NCBI GenBank assembly: GCA_014860175.1
Contig: JACZKF010000526.1
Location: 1 to 17,795 of the forward strand
From: Desulfuromonadales bacterium
GTDB lineage: Bacteria > Desulfobacterota > Desulfuromonadia > Desulfuromonadales > JACZKF01
Reading direction: 5' to 3'
Length of the DNA stretch: 17,795 nt
Shown: piece after piece, positions 7,664 to 14,114 of the stretch
How the letters are laid out: the number at the start of each line of letters is the position of its first letter
Numbering within the stretch: position 1 is the first letter of the stretch
Made by a program: the position numbers and the translations under genes
Notes under the pieces: model-generated
What the model saw: the letters and a program-made list of their open reading frames with translations, nothing else
What the model was told of the DNA's origin: nothing
The model's database searches: none

Positions 7664-7692
7664 AGTCTAGCGGAAATGAAAGGGGGTGTAAA
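7664..7692 (-). promoter_or_regulatory. Sigma70-type promoter for ssb
   Basis: Read on the minus strand, TTTACA (7692-7687) and TAGACT (7669-7664) are separated by exactly 17 bases. The predicted start near 7657 gives a leader of about 24 bases to the ssb ATG. The -10 hexamer is identical to that of the divergent RNase J promoter. Confidence 0.7.
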
Positions 7693-7724
7693 GCCCCTTT
7701 GAGAAAAAGGGTTTGACTCCCTTT
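7679..7724. repeat. Two AAAGGG...CCCTTT palindromes, each enclosing a -35 box
   Basis: The first is AAAGGGG (7679-7685) and CCCCTTT (7694-7700), enclosing the ssb -35 hexamer (7687-7692). The second is AAAGGG (7706-7711) and CCCTTT (7719-7724), enclosing the RNase J -35 hexamer (7713-7718). The centres are about 25 bases apart. Their placement fits a pair of operator half-sites for a repressor acting on both divergent promoters, but no known regulator is recognised. Confidence 0.5.
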
Positions 7725-7741
7725 GCCGGCTTCCGTAGACT
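7713..7741 (+). promoter_or_regulatory. Sigma70-type promoter for the RNase J gene
   Basis: TTGACT (7713-7718) and TAGACT (7736-7741) are separated by exactly 17 bases. The expected start near 7748 leaves a leader of about 50 bases to the GTG at 7800. The open frame of the RNase J gene extends upstream into this promoter, so start codons before about 7748 can be discounted. Confidence 0.7.
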
Positions 7742-7799
7742 GACATTTTTGGTCTTGGGGCCTCGACATTTTAACCCCAAGACCCCTTCCTTCATCCTC

Positions 7800-9503
7800 G
7801 TGAGCCTTGACCAGGAACTTTTGAATCGCTCATCACTGCATCCTGATGCCCTTCGCCTGCTCCCCCTGGGGGGACTCGGCGAGATCGGCCTGAACATGAT
7901 GGCCCTGGAGTGCCGGGGGGAGATTCTCCTGGTCGACTGCGGCCTGATGTTTCCCGAAGCCTACATGTTCGGCATCGACCTGGTCATCCCGGATGTGTCG
8001 GTCCTGACCGAGCGCATCGGCGACATCTGCGCCCTGGTGCTTACCCATGGCCATGAAGATCATATCGGGGCGGTCCCCTACCTGCTGAAAAAACTCGGCA
8101 ACCCGCCGATTTACGGCACCAGCCTGACGCTGGGGCTGCTGCAGGGGAAGCTGGAGGAGCATGGCCTGACCTCAACTGCCCGGTTGCAGCGGGTGCGACC
8201 GGGCCAGGAGGTCTCCCTCGGCAGCGCGTTTCGGGTTGAATTTTACCGGGCGGCCCACTCGATCGTAGATGGGGTCGGCCTGGCGATCCGCACCCCTGCC
8301 GGGCTGGTCGTGCATACCGGTGACTTCAAACTGGACCAGACGCCGGTGGACGGGGAGCCGACCGACCTCCCCCGTCTGGCCGCCTACGGCCAGGAAGGGG
8401 TGCTGCTGCTGCTGGCCGATTCCACCAATGTGGAAAAGGAGGGGTATACCCTCTCCGAGCGGGTGGTCGGCGAAGCGTTTGCCAACATCCTGCCGCGCTG
8501 CACCGGTCAGGTGGTCCTTGCCACCTTTTCCTCCAACATCCACCGCCTGCAACAGGCGGCCGATGCCGCCATTGCCTGCGGTCGCAAAATCCTGGTCAAC
8601 GGCCGCAGCATGGTCGCCAACATCGCCATCGCCCGCCAGCTCGGTTATATGCGCATCCCCGATGACGCGTTGATCGATTTGCGCACCATGCGGGAGCTGC
8701 CGCGAGATCAGGTGGCCATTCTCACCACCGGAAGCCAGGGGGAACCTCTCTCGGCCCTGTCGCGCATCGCCTTGGACGATCACAAGCAGATCCAGTTGCA
8801 AGCGGGCGATTCGGTTATTCTCTCCTCCAAATTCATCCCGGGGAACGAGAAGGCGATCACCGACATGATCAATCACCTCTACCGCCGGGGCGCCGAGGTC
8901 TATTACGAAACGACCAGTGAGGTGCATGTCTCCGGCCACGCCTCGCAAGAAGAGCTCAAATTGGTGCTGTCGCTGGTCAAGCCCCGGTTCTTCGTCCCGG
9001 TGCATGGGGAATACCGCCATCTGGTGCGCCACGCCCGCCTGGCCCAACAGATGGGGATCCCCGCGGAGGCGACCGTGGTGCTGGAAAATGGCTTCCCGCT
9101 GGTCGTTTCCGCCAACGGCCTGACCCGGGAAGAGAGGGTCGAGACCGGCCGGGTATTCATCGATGGCAAAGGGGTCGGGGATGTCGGCGCGATGGAGTTG
9201 CGCGACCGCCGGCATCTGGCCAACCACGGCGTCGCCGTGGTGGTGCTGGCCCTCCATCAGGCCACCGGCGAAATCGTCTATGGCCCGGAGATCTTCACCC
9301 GCGGCTTCGTCCCCGAAGAAGAGAGTCAGGAGTTGCTCGCCCAGGCTCGGCAGGCGGTTCGCGACCTGCTGGGTGAGCATTCCCGGGAGAGCGTTTCGGA
9401 CTGGGAAGAAATCCGGGTTCAGGTCCGCAAGACCCTGCAACGATTTTTCAACCGCCACCTGCAGCGGCGCCCCCTTATTCTGCCGATGATTCTGGAGCTG
9501 TAA
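7800..9503 (+). CDS. rnj: Ribonuclease J (metallo-beta-lactamase / beta-CASP RNase)
   Basis: RNase J degrades and matures RNA with 5'-exonuclease and endonuclease activity in the cytoplasm. The 567-residue product begins its lactamase fold at LLPLGGLGEIGLNMM. The zinc motif HGHEDH is at residues 83-88, followed by HTGDFKLD and LLADSTN. In the beta-CASP region the conserved HVSGHAS is at residues 376-382, and PVHGEYRHL comes shortly after. The C-terminal domain typical of RNase J is present. The length is close to the usual 550-560. The start is uncertain: GTG at 7800 lacks a clear ribosome-binding site, and a TTG at 7821 with AGGA just upstream is an alternative. The gene diverges from ssb and precedes ftsK by 157 bases. 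Confidence 0.95.
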   Translation: MSLDQELLNRSSLHPDALRLLPLGGLGEIGLNMMALECRGEILLVDCGLMFPEAYMFGIDLVIPDVSVLTERIGDICALVLTHGHEDHIGAVPYLLKKLGNPPIYGTSLTLGLLQGKLEEHGLTSTARLQRVRPGQEVSLGSAFRVEFYRAAHSIVDGVGLAIRTPAGLVVHTGDFKLDQTPVDGEPTDLPRLAAYGQEGVLLLLADSTNVEKEGYTLSERVVGEAFANILPRCTGQVVLATFSSNIHRLQQAADAAIACGRKILVNGRSMVANIAIARQLGYMRIPDDALIDLRTMRELPRDQVAILTTGSQGEPLSALSRIALDDHKQIQLQAGDSVILSSKFIPGNEKAITDMINHLYRRGAEVYYETTSEVHVSGHASQEELKLVLSLVKPRFFVPVHGEYRHLVRHARLAQQMGIPAEATVVLENGFPLVVSANGLTREERVETGRVFIDGKGVGDVGAMELRDRRHLANHGVAVVVLALHQATGEIVYGPEIFTRGFVPEEESQELLAQARQAVRDLLGEHSRESVSDWEEIRVQVRKTLQRFFNRHLQRRPLILPMILEL

Positions 9504-9660
9504 TCAGGAAGAGGCAGACGAGTCCGCCGGGGCGTCAGCCTGCCTGGCTCGACAATTGCATTTCCATTACGGCTGGAGCACCGAAAACCTGATTTTCGCC
9601 CTTCCCTCGAGGCCAGAGCGGCCGCCCTGGTCCCGAGCGATCGAACTGTGAGGCAGTGCA

Positions 9661-11955
9661 ATGAGTCGCGAACCAAAACCATTTCTCCGTGAGCACCTGA
9701 AGAAAGAGATTGCCGGGGTCTTCTGGCTGGCGGCGGGGATTTTCCTGCTGCTCTGCCTGGTCTCGTTTACCGAGAGCGATCCTTCTTTCAACAACAACTC
9801 CCCCCCCGATATCATTCGCAACATCGGCGGCCTGATCGGAGCCTATCTCTCCGATCTGCTGTTGCAGGCCTTCGGGCTGACCGCCTTTTTGACCCCCTTC
9901 TGCTGTTTTCTCTTTGCCTGGCGGCTGCTCAAATTCCGCGATGTCAAAGTCCGACTCTACAAGGGATTGGCCTTTTTGCTGCTGCTGATCTCCCTCTCCG
10001 GCCTGATCGCCTTGAATTTCCAGGAGGTCTCCTTTGCTGGCGAACGTGTCAAGCAGGCCGGCGGGGCCATCGGCATCATCCTGGTCAACGACCTCCTCAC
10101 CCCCTTGCTCAATACGACCGGCGCCGCCATTTTCCTGACTGCCTTCTTCCTGGTCTCGCTGATGCTGGTTGCCCGTTTCTCCATGGTGCTGTTCCTGGAG
10201 GGGCTGGCCGAGCGCTTCGGCCTGGCTCTGGAGCTAAAGCGCCAGGCCCGAGCCGCCCGGCGCGAGCAGAGCCCGGAGCCGGAAAAAGAGCGCGGTGGAC
10301 GGCCGGGACCGGCACTGATCGCCCCCCCGGAGCCGAGATCAACGCCGGCGCTGACCTTGATCAAGGGGAAGAAAAAGAAATCGGAGGCCGAAGTGGCACA
10401 GGAAACCTTTGATTTTCTGGAGCCCTCGGGAACCTACCATAAGCCGCCGCTTTCGTTGCTCGACCACGAAGGGGAAGTGGCCAAGCCGATCGACCGCGAC
10501 TCCCTGATGATGAACGCCCGTATTCTGGCCAAAAAACTCGGTGACTTCGGAGTCCAGGGAGAGGTGGTCGAAGTCAAGCCGGGGCCGGTGGTGACCATGT
10601 ACGAATTTGCCCCTGCCCCCGGGGTGAAGGTCAACAAGATCGCCGGCCTCTCTGACGACCTGTCGATGGCCCTCAAGGCGCTTTCCATCCGCATTGTCGC
10701 CCCTATCCCAGGGCGAGGGGTGGTCGGCATCGAGATCCCTAACAAAGAGCGGGAAACCGTCTGGCTGAAAGAGATCTTCGCCTCCGAGGAGTTCCAGAAG
10801 ACCGGCGGTCGGCTGCCGATGGCGCTGGGCAAGGACATCTTCGGCCGCACGGTCGTGGCTGACCTGGCGAAGATGCCGCACCTGCTGGTGGCCGGCTCCA
10901 CTGGCAGCGGCAAGTCGGTCTCCATCAACACCATGATCCTGTCGCTGCTCTACCGCGCCACCCCGCAGGACGTGCGGATCATCATGGTCGATCCGAAAAT
11001 GCTCGAGCTCTCCATCTACGAGGGGATCCCGCACCTGCTGTTGCCGGTGGTCACCAACCCGAAGAAGGCGGCTCTCGCCCTCAACTGGGCGGTGCGGGAG
11101 ATGGAGCGCCGTTACAAGCTGATGGCCGACAAGGGGGTACGCAACATTGACGGCTACAACAAGAAGCTGGCCAAAGAAGAGAAAGAGCGGCTGGAGCTGC
11201 GCTCCCGTGGCCGGGTTGTGGTCGAACCGGTGGAGACGGAGGAGGAAGCGCTCCCCGAGATCGAGCTGACCGAAGGCGAGGTGCTGGAGCACGGTCATCT
11301 GCCGTTTATTGTCGTTATCGTCGACGAATTGGCCGACCTGATGATGGTGGCCGGCCGGGAGATCGAGGAGTCGATCACCCGCCTGGCGCAGATGGCTCGG
11401 GCCGCCGGCATCCACCTGATCCTGGCCACCCAGAGACCGAGCGTCGACGTCATCACCGGGCTGATCAAGGCCAACTTCCCGACCCGGCTCTCCTTTAAGG
11501 TCTTCTCCCGCATCGACTCGCGCACCATCCTCGACCAGATGGGGGCGGAAACCCTTCTCGGCATGGGGGACATGCTCTTTCTCCCCCCCGGCACCGGGGC
11601 CCTGCAGCGGGTGCACGGCGCCTTTGTCTCCGAACTGGAAGTCCAGCGGGTCGTCGATTTTCTGCAAAAGCAAGGGGACCCCGAATACGACCGCTCGATC
11701 CTCGATGCCCCGACCAGCTCCGACAGCGGAGGTGGCGAAGACGGCGACGGTCTCGACGAGAAATGGGACGAGGCTCTGGCCATCATCAGCGAGACCCGTC
11801 AAGCCTCCATCTCCATGCTGCAAAGACGCCTGCGCCTCGGCTACAACCGGGCGGCCCGCATCATCGAAAAGATGGAGCAGGACGGGATCGTCGGCCCCTC
11901 TGACGGCACCAGCCGCCCCCGCGAAGTCTTCATCGGCAAAATCTCCCAACCCTGA
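9661..11955 (+). CDS. ftsK: DNA translocase FtsK/SpoIIIE
   Basis: FtsK is a septum-anchored hexameric ATPase that moves DNA during chromosome segregation. The 764-residue protein has four hydrophobic segments within residues 16-178. A short charged linker (about 190-250) follows, much shorter than in enterobacterial FtsK. The alpha/beta motor has Walker A GSTGSGKS (residues 412-419) and Walker B IVDELADLM with Asp555-Glu556. The FtsK signature LATQRPSVDVITGLIKANFPTR is intact (first half LATQRPSVDV). The C-terminal winged-helix gamma domain begins near residue 695 and contains LQRRLRLGYNRA. GTGAGG upstream supports the ATG at 9661. The 157 bases before it hold no convincing promoter or terminator, so co-transcription with the RNase J gene is possible. 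Confidence 0.96.
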   Translation: MSREPKPFLREHLKKEIAGVFWLAAGIFLLLCLVSFTESDPSFNNNSPPDIIRNIGGLIGAYLSDLLLQAFGLTAFLTPFCCFLFAWRLLKFRDVKVRLYKGLAFLLLLISLSGLIALNFQEVSFAGERVKQAGGAIGIILVNDLLTPLLNTTGAAIFLTAFFLVSLMLVARFSMVLFLEGLAERFGLALELKRQARAARREQSPEPEKERGGRPGPALIAPPEPRSTPALTLIKGKKKKSEAEVAQETFDFLEPSGTYHKPPLSLLDHEGEVAKPIDRDSLMMNARILAKKLGDFGVQGEVVEVKPGPVVTMYEFAPAPGVKVNKIAGLSDDLSMALKALSIRIVAPIPGRGVVGIEIPNKERETVWLKEIFASEEFQKTGGRLPMALGKDIFGRTVVADLAKMPHLLVAGSTGSGKSVSINTMILSLLYRATPQDVRIIMVDPKMLELSIYEGIPHLLLPVVTNPKKAALALNWAVREMERRYKLMADKGVRNIDGYNKKLAKEEKERLELRSRGRVVVEPVETEEEALPEIELTEGEVLEHGHLPFIVVIVDELADLMMVAGREIEESITRLAQMARAAGIHLILATQRPSVDVITGLIKANFPTRLSFKVFSRIDSRTILDQMGAETLLGMGDMLFLPPGTGALQRVHGAFVSELEVQRVVDFLQKQGDPEYDRSILDAPTSSDSGGGEDGDGLDEKWDEALAIISETRQASISMLQRRLRLGYNRAARIIEKMEQDGIVGPSDGTSRPREVFIGKISQP

Positions 11956-11974
11956 AGCCCGGCTCAGCCGGGCT
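11956..11974 (+). terminator. GC-rich hairpin directly after ftsK
   Basis: AGCCCGGC (11956-11963) and GCCGGGCT (11967-11974) form an 8-bp perfect stem around TCA, starting at the base after the ftsK stop. No T tract follows, so it may be a weak or factor-assisted terminator or an mRNA 3'-end stabiliser rather than a classical intrinsic terminator. Confidence 0.4.
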
Positions 11975-12069
11975 CAGGCCCACCGCCTCTCCCTTCTCCC
12001 CGCAACCGCCGTTCGACGCAAACTCCTCATATTCCGAATTCACGGTTAAATAACTTTAATTGAATTTCC

Positions 12070-12098
12070 TTGACAAACTGCGGACCTAGCAGTACATT
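12070..12098 (+). promoter_or_regulatory. Strong sigma70-type promoter for the cytochrome operon
   Basis: A perfect TTGACA (12070-12075) and TACATT (12093-12098) are separated by 17 bases. The upstream 12047-12069 is rich in A and T (TTAAATAACTTTAATTGAAT), resembling an UP element in an otherwise GC-rich sequence. Transcription would start near 12105. A 12-base perfect palindrome, ATGAATATTCAT (12110-12121), lies just past the predicted start and is a candidate operator. Confidence 0.75.
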
Positions 12099-12104
12099 TC
12101 TACC

Positions 12105-12294
12105 CGTTAATGAATATTCATATTTTGGCACTTGCCGGTGCCAAACCTGTAGCTTTCTTTGGAACTGTCTGGGGCGTTTTCTATCCACACGGTGACCTGG
12201 GAGGCTACCTGGGAAGGGGGTGAATTGAGGATTCGTTTGGCAACCTGGCTGCAGAATCGTTCAACTCGGCAATGAAATGAAAAGGAGAATGGAA
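12105..12294 (+). other. Long structured 5' leader of the cytochrome mRNA
   Basis: About 190 untranslated bases separate the predicted transcription start from the cytochrome ATG. They contain a hairpin with 8-bp arms TTTGGCAC (12124-12131) and GTGCCAAA (12138-12145) around TTGCCG. Two direct copies of ACCTGGGA start at 12195 and 12207, and a third partial ACCTGG starts at 12243. GTAGC (12149-12153) could pair with GCTAC (12204-12208). No gene is seen. The leader is long enough to host post-transcriptional control, but it does not match a riboswitch class I know; the GEMM core GACGCAAAGCC is absent. The ribosome-binding site AAGGAG is at 12282-12287. Confidence 0.5.
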
Positions 12295-14016
12295 ATGAGA
12301 CGTAGTACGATCATCCTTACCATCGCTGTTCTGACGGCGGCCGTTTCCGCCATGGCGGCCGTTCCGGCCCCCCCCGTCAATCAATACCTCGGCATCGCAG
12401 ACAGCACCTTCAATCAGATCGGTGAAGAGCAGTGCCGCTTCTGCCACAATCAGAACCCCCCGCTGGCAGCGGTCGATCCGACCTATCTCCCCCAGCGGCA
12501 CCATAACCTGATGCAGCAGCCTATCGTCTCTCCGACTGATGTCCCCTATCCCGATGCCAACCGAGACGGGGTCGCCGATACGCGCTACGACTGCCTGAAC
12601 TGCCATGTCATGAATTTCAACGCCGCCATCGCCGAATGGGAAGTCGTGGGGAATTTCCGCGACTGCGGCATTTGTCATCAGCAGACAGCCAACGCTCCGA
12701 CGGTCCACCACAGGGTCGCTGAAGCGCAAAGCGGTGATTGTTTCTATTGCCATGGCTCCTTTGTCGACCGGGGACTCCTCGACGACGACCAGGATGGGAT
12801 CCAGAACGCCGTCGATCCTCAAGGGGGCTGGATCCCCACCTATCAGGCCAGTGGAGTCACCCCCTGGCCGAGCGACAAGCCCGCTGGCGACCCGGCCACC
12901 ACCAACATCTGGGGGGCCGAAGCCGGCAACTGTACCTTCTGCCACAGCAACGCCACCGGCCTGAACAGCGAATCGACCATCGACAACACCGGCCCGTTTG
13001 CACCGGTGGCCGTCCGGACCAACGAAATTACCCATCATGTCGCCGGTTTCGGGCCGCCTGTGGTCGGCGGCACCAACCCGAACAACAAGTGCTTCTGGTG
13101 CCACGATTTTCGCCTCAGGCAAATCGATTCCACCGACATCCGGACAGCGACGCCGGTTCGCACCTGCGGCAACTGCCACGGCATCCCTTCGCTGCACAAT
13201 ATCCAGTACGCCGCCGGCCAGTCGGCCGGTTCCCCCAGCAGCGGTACGGTCAGGCCCGGGGCTGAACCGGCCGGCTTCGGCCACATCGGCAGCCAGCAGG
13301 ACTGCTGGGGCTGTCACGGCTTCGAACTCAGCACCACCGCCTCGGCCCCTAAAAGCGGGGCAGTCATCCCGAGCCTCTATTACCTGAGCGCCTCCGGCGT
13401 ACGTGCTGGCAACACCATCACCCTGACCGGCACCGGCTTTATCAACGACATCCTCGACGCGGCCGGGAGCACCATGGTCACCCTGGACTCCCAGGTGGCC
13501 CTGACCGACGCCGCCGGTTTCGAAACCATTGTCGCCCCCATCGAAGTGACCGGAGACTCGATCAAGGTCCAGATTCCGTCCGGGGTGCCGGCGGGCAATT
13601 ACCGCATTGCCGCCAAAAAGGCCCTGAAGTACAGCAATCCGCTGAATCTCACCATCACGCCGGCAGTGACGGTCTACTCGGCACTTTGCAGCCAGGGGGT
13701 GGTGGATATTTCGGGAACCGGCTTCTCCTCTTATCTCAATGCGGTGAATTCCGGTACCAGTGTTGAGGCTGCGGCAGCCACGGAGCTCGTCCGGGCCCAG
13801 ATCCTCGCCTGGGACGAAGACCAGATCAAGGCCAAGTTCAGTGCCTGCCCCGACTCGGTGATCGTCAGTTCGGTGTTCGGCAGAGCGACGGCCGAGGTGG
13901 CGAACACCGATCCGACCGATCCGACCGATCCGCCAAAACCGGGAAAAGGGAAGTCGGAAAAACCGGAAAACCCGAACAAGCCGAATAAGGTCAGTGGCAA
14001 AGGTAACACCAAGTAG
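12295..14016 (+). CDS. omcZ: Secreted octaheme c-type cytochrome, OmcZ-like, with C-terminal TIG-like domains
   Basis: A 573-residue exported cytochrome. A Sec signal peptide (MRRSTIILTIAVLTAAVSAMAA) probably ends after residue 22. Eight CXXCH heme sites begin at Cys 47, 100, 124, 149, 213, 266, 291 and 337. The heme domain has exactly eight other His residues (69, 70, 138, 139, 247, 248, 301, 330), enough for one distal ligand per heme. After a linker (345-358) come two TIG/Ig-like stretches marked by LTGTGF and ISGTGF, with lone Cys465 and Cys518. A TDP repeat and a Lys/Pro/Asn-rich tail end the protein. The downstream protease and isomerase match the Geobacter sulfurreducens omcZ locus as I recall it, where OmcZ forms extracellular nanowires after C-terminal cleavage. 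The ATG at 12295 has AAGGAG seven bases upstream. The cytochrome call is certain; OmcZ orthology is inferred from architecture and context. Confidence 0.9.
   Translation: MRRSTIILTIAVLTAAVSAMAAVPAPPVNQYLGIADSTFNQIGEEQCRFCHNQNPPLAAVDPTYLPQRHHNLMQQPIVSPTDVPYPDANRDGVADTRYDCLNCHVMNFNAAIAEWEVVGNFRDCGICHQQTANAPTVHHRVAEAQSGDCFYCHGSFVDRGLLDDDQDGIQNAVDPQGGWIPTYQASGVTPWPSDKPAGDPATTNIWGAEAGNCTFCHSNATGLNSESTIDNTGPFAPVAVRTNEITHHVAGFGPPVVGGTNPNNKCFWCHDFRLRQIDSTDIRTATPVRTCGNCHGIPSLHNIQYAAGQSAGSPSSGTVRPGAEPAGFGHIGSQQDCWGCHGFELSTTASAPKSGAVIPSLYYLSASGVRAGNTITLTGTGFINDILDAAGSTMVTLDSQVALTDAAGFETIVAPIEVTGDSIKVQIPSGVPAGNYRIAAKKALKYSNPLNLTITPAVTVYSALCSQGVVDISGTGFSSYLNAVNSGTSVEAAAATELVRAQILAWDEDQIKAKFSACPDSVIVSSVFGRATAEVANTDPTDPTDPPKPGKGKSEKPENPNKPNKVSGKGNTK
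13906..13932 (+). repeat. Three tandem 9-bp repeats encoding (Thr-Asp-Pro)x3
   Basis: ACCGATCCG occurs three times without mismatch, in frame, at 13906-13914, 13915-13923 and 13924-13932. It encodes TDPTDPTDP between the second TIG-like stretch and the basic tail of the cytochrome. It looks like a flexible, length-variable linker formed by slippage. Confidence 0.9.
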
Positions 14017-14029
14017 TGGTTGTTATGCG

Positions 14030-14053
14030 TGGGGATGGCTCCGGCCATCCCCA
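14030..14053 (+). other. Intercistronic hairpin between cytochrome and protease genes
   Basis: TGGGGATGG (14030-14038) and CCATCCCCA (14045-14053) form a 9-bp perfect stem around CTCCGG, 13 bases after the cytochrome stop. No T tract follows. It lies in the 98-base gap before the protease and probably protects or trims the cytochrome mRNA end, or partly attenuates transcription so that less protease is made than cytochrome. The function is inferred. Confidence 0.6.
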
Positions 14054-14114
14054 TGTCTTCCAGATGCAATGCTGTTTCCAAAGACTCGGAGTTGTGTCCG
14101 TCAGGAGATGTCCA

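Noticed and set aside
8172..9458. A 428-codon open frame antisense to the RNase J gene
   Set aside because: It is a shadow of a strongly conserved gene and has low-complexity composition and no motif.
9504..9660. Terminator or promoter between the RNase J gene and ftsK
   Set aside because: Only an imperfect CGAAAA/TTTTCG stem and a bulged GGCAG/CTGCC pairing are visible. Neither has a T tract or paired -35/-10 boxes of good quality.
10339..11949. A 536-codon open frame on the minus strand inside ftsK
   Set aside because: The + strand encodes unmistakable FtsK motifs. The antisense product is rich in Asp, Gly, His and Gln with no recognisable domain, as expected from GC-rich codon shadows.
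12124..12220. Possible GEMM (c-di-GMP / cGAMP) riboswitch in the cytochrome leader
   Set aside because: GTGCCAAACC at 12138-12147 faintly resembles the GEMM GGCAAACC segment. The GACGCAAAGCC core and the second stem of the aptamer are absent, so the known class is not supported.
12205..13317. A 370-codon minus-strand frame opposite the cytochrome
   Set aside because: It lies antisense to the heme-binding half with eight CXXCH motifs and has no supporting domain or ribosome-binding site.
13680..13860. Extra heme sites at the two C-terminal cysteines of the cytochrome
   Set aside because: Cys465 and Cys518 are isolated with no following His; the whole C-terminal half has no His. A disulfide or free thiols are more likely.
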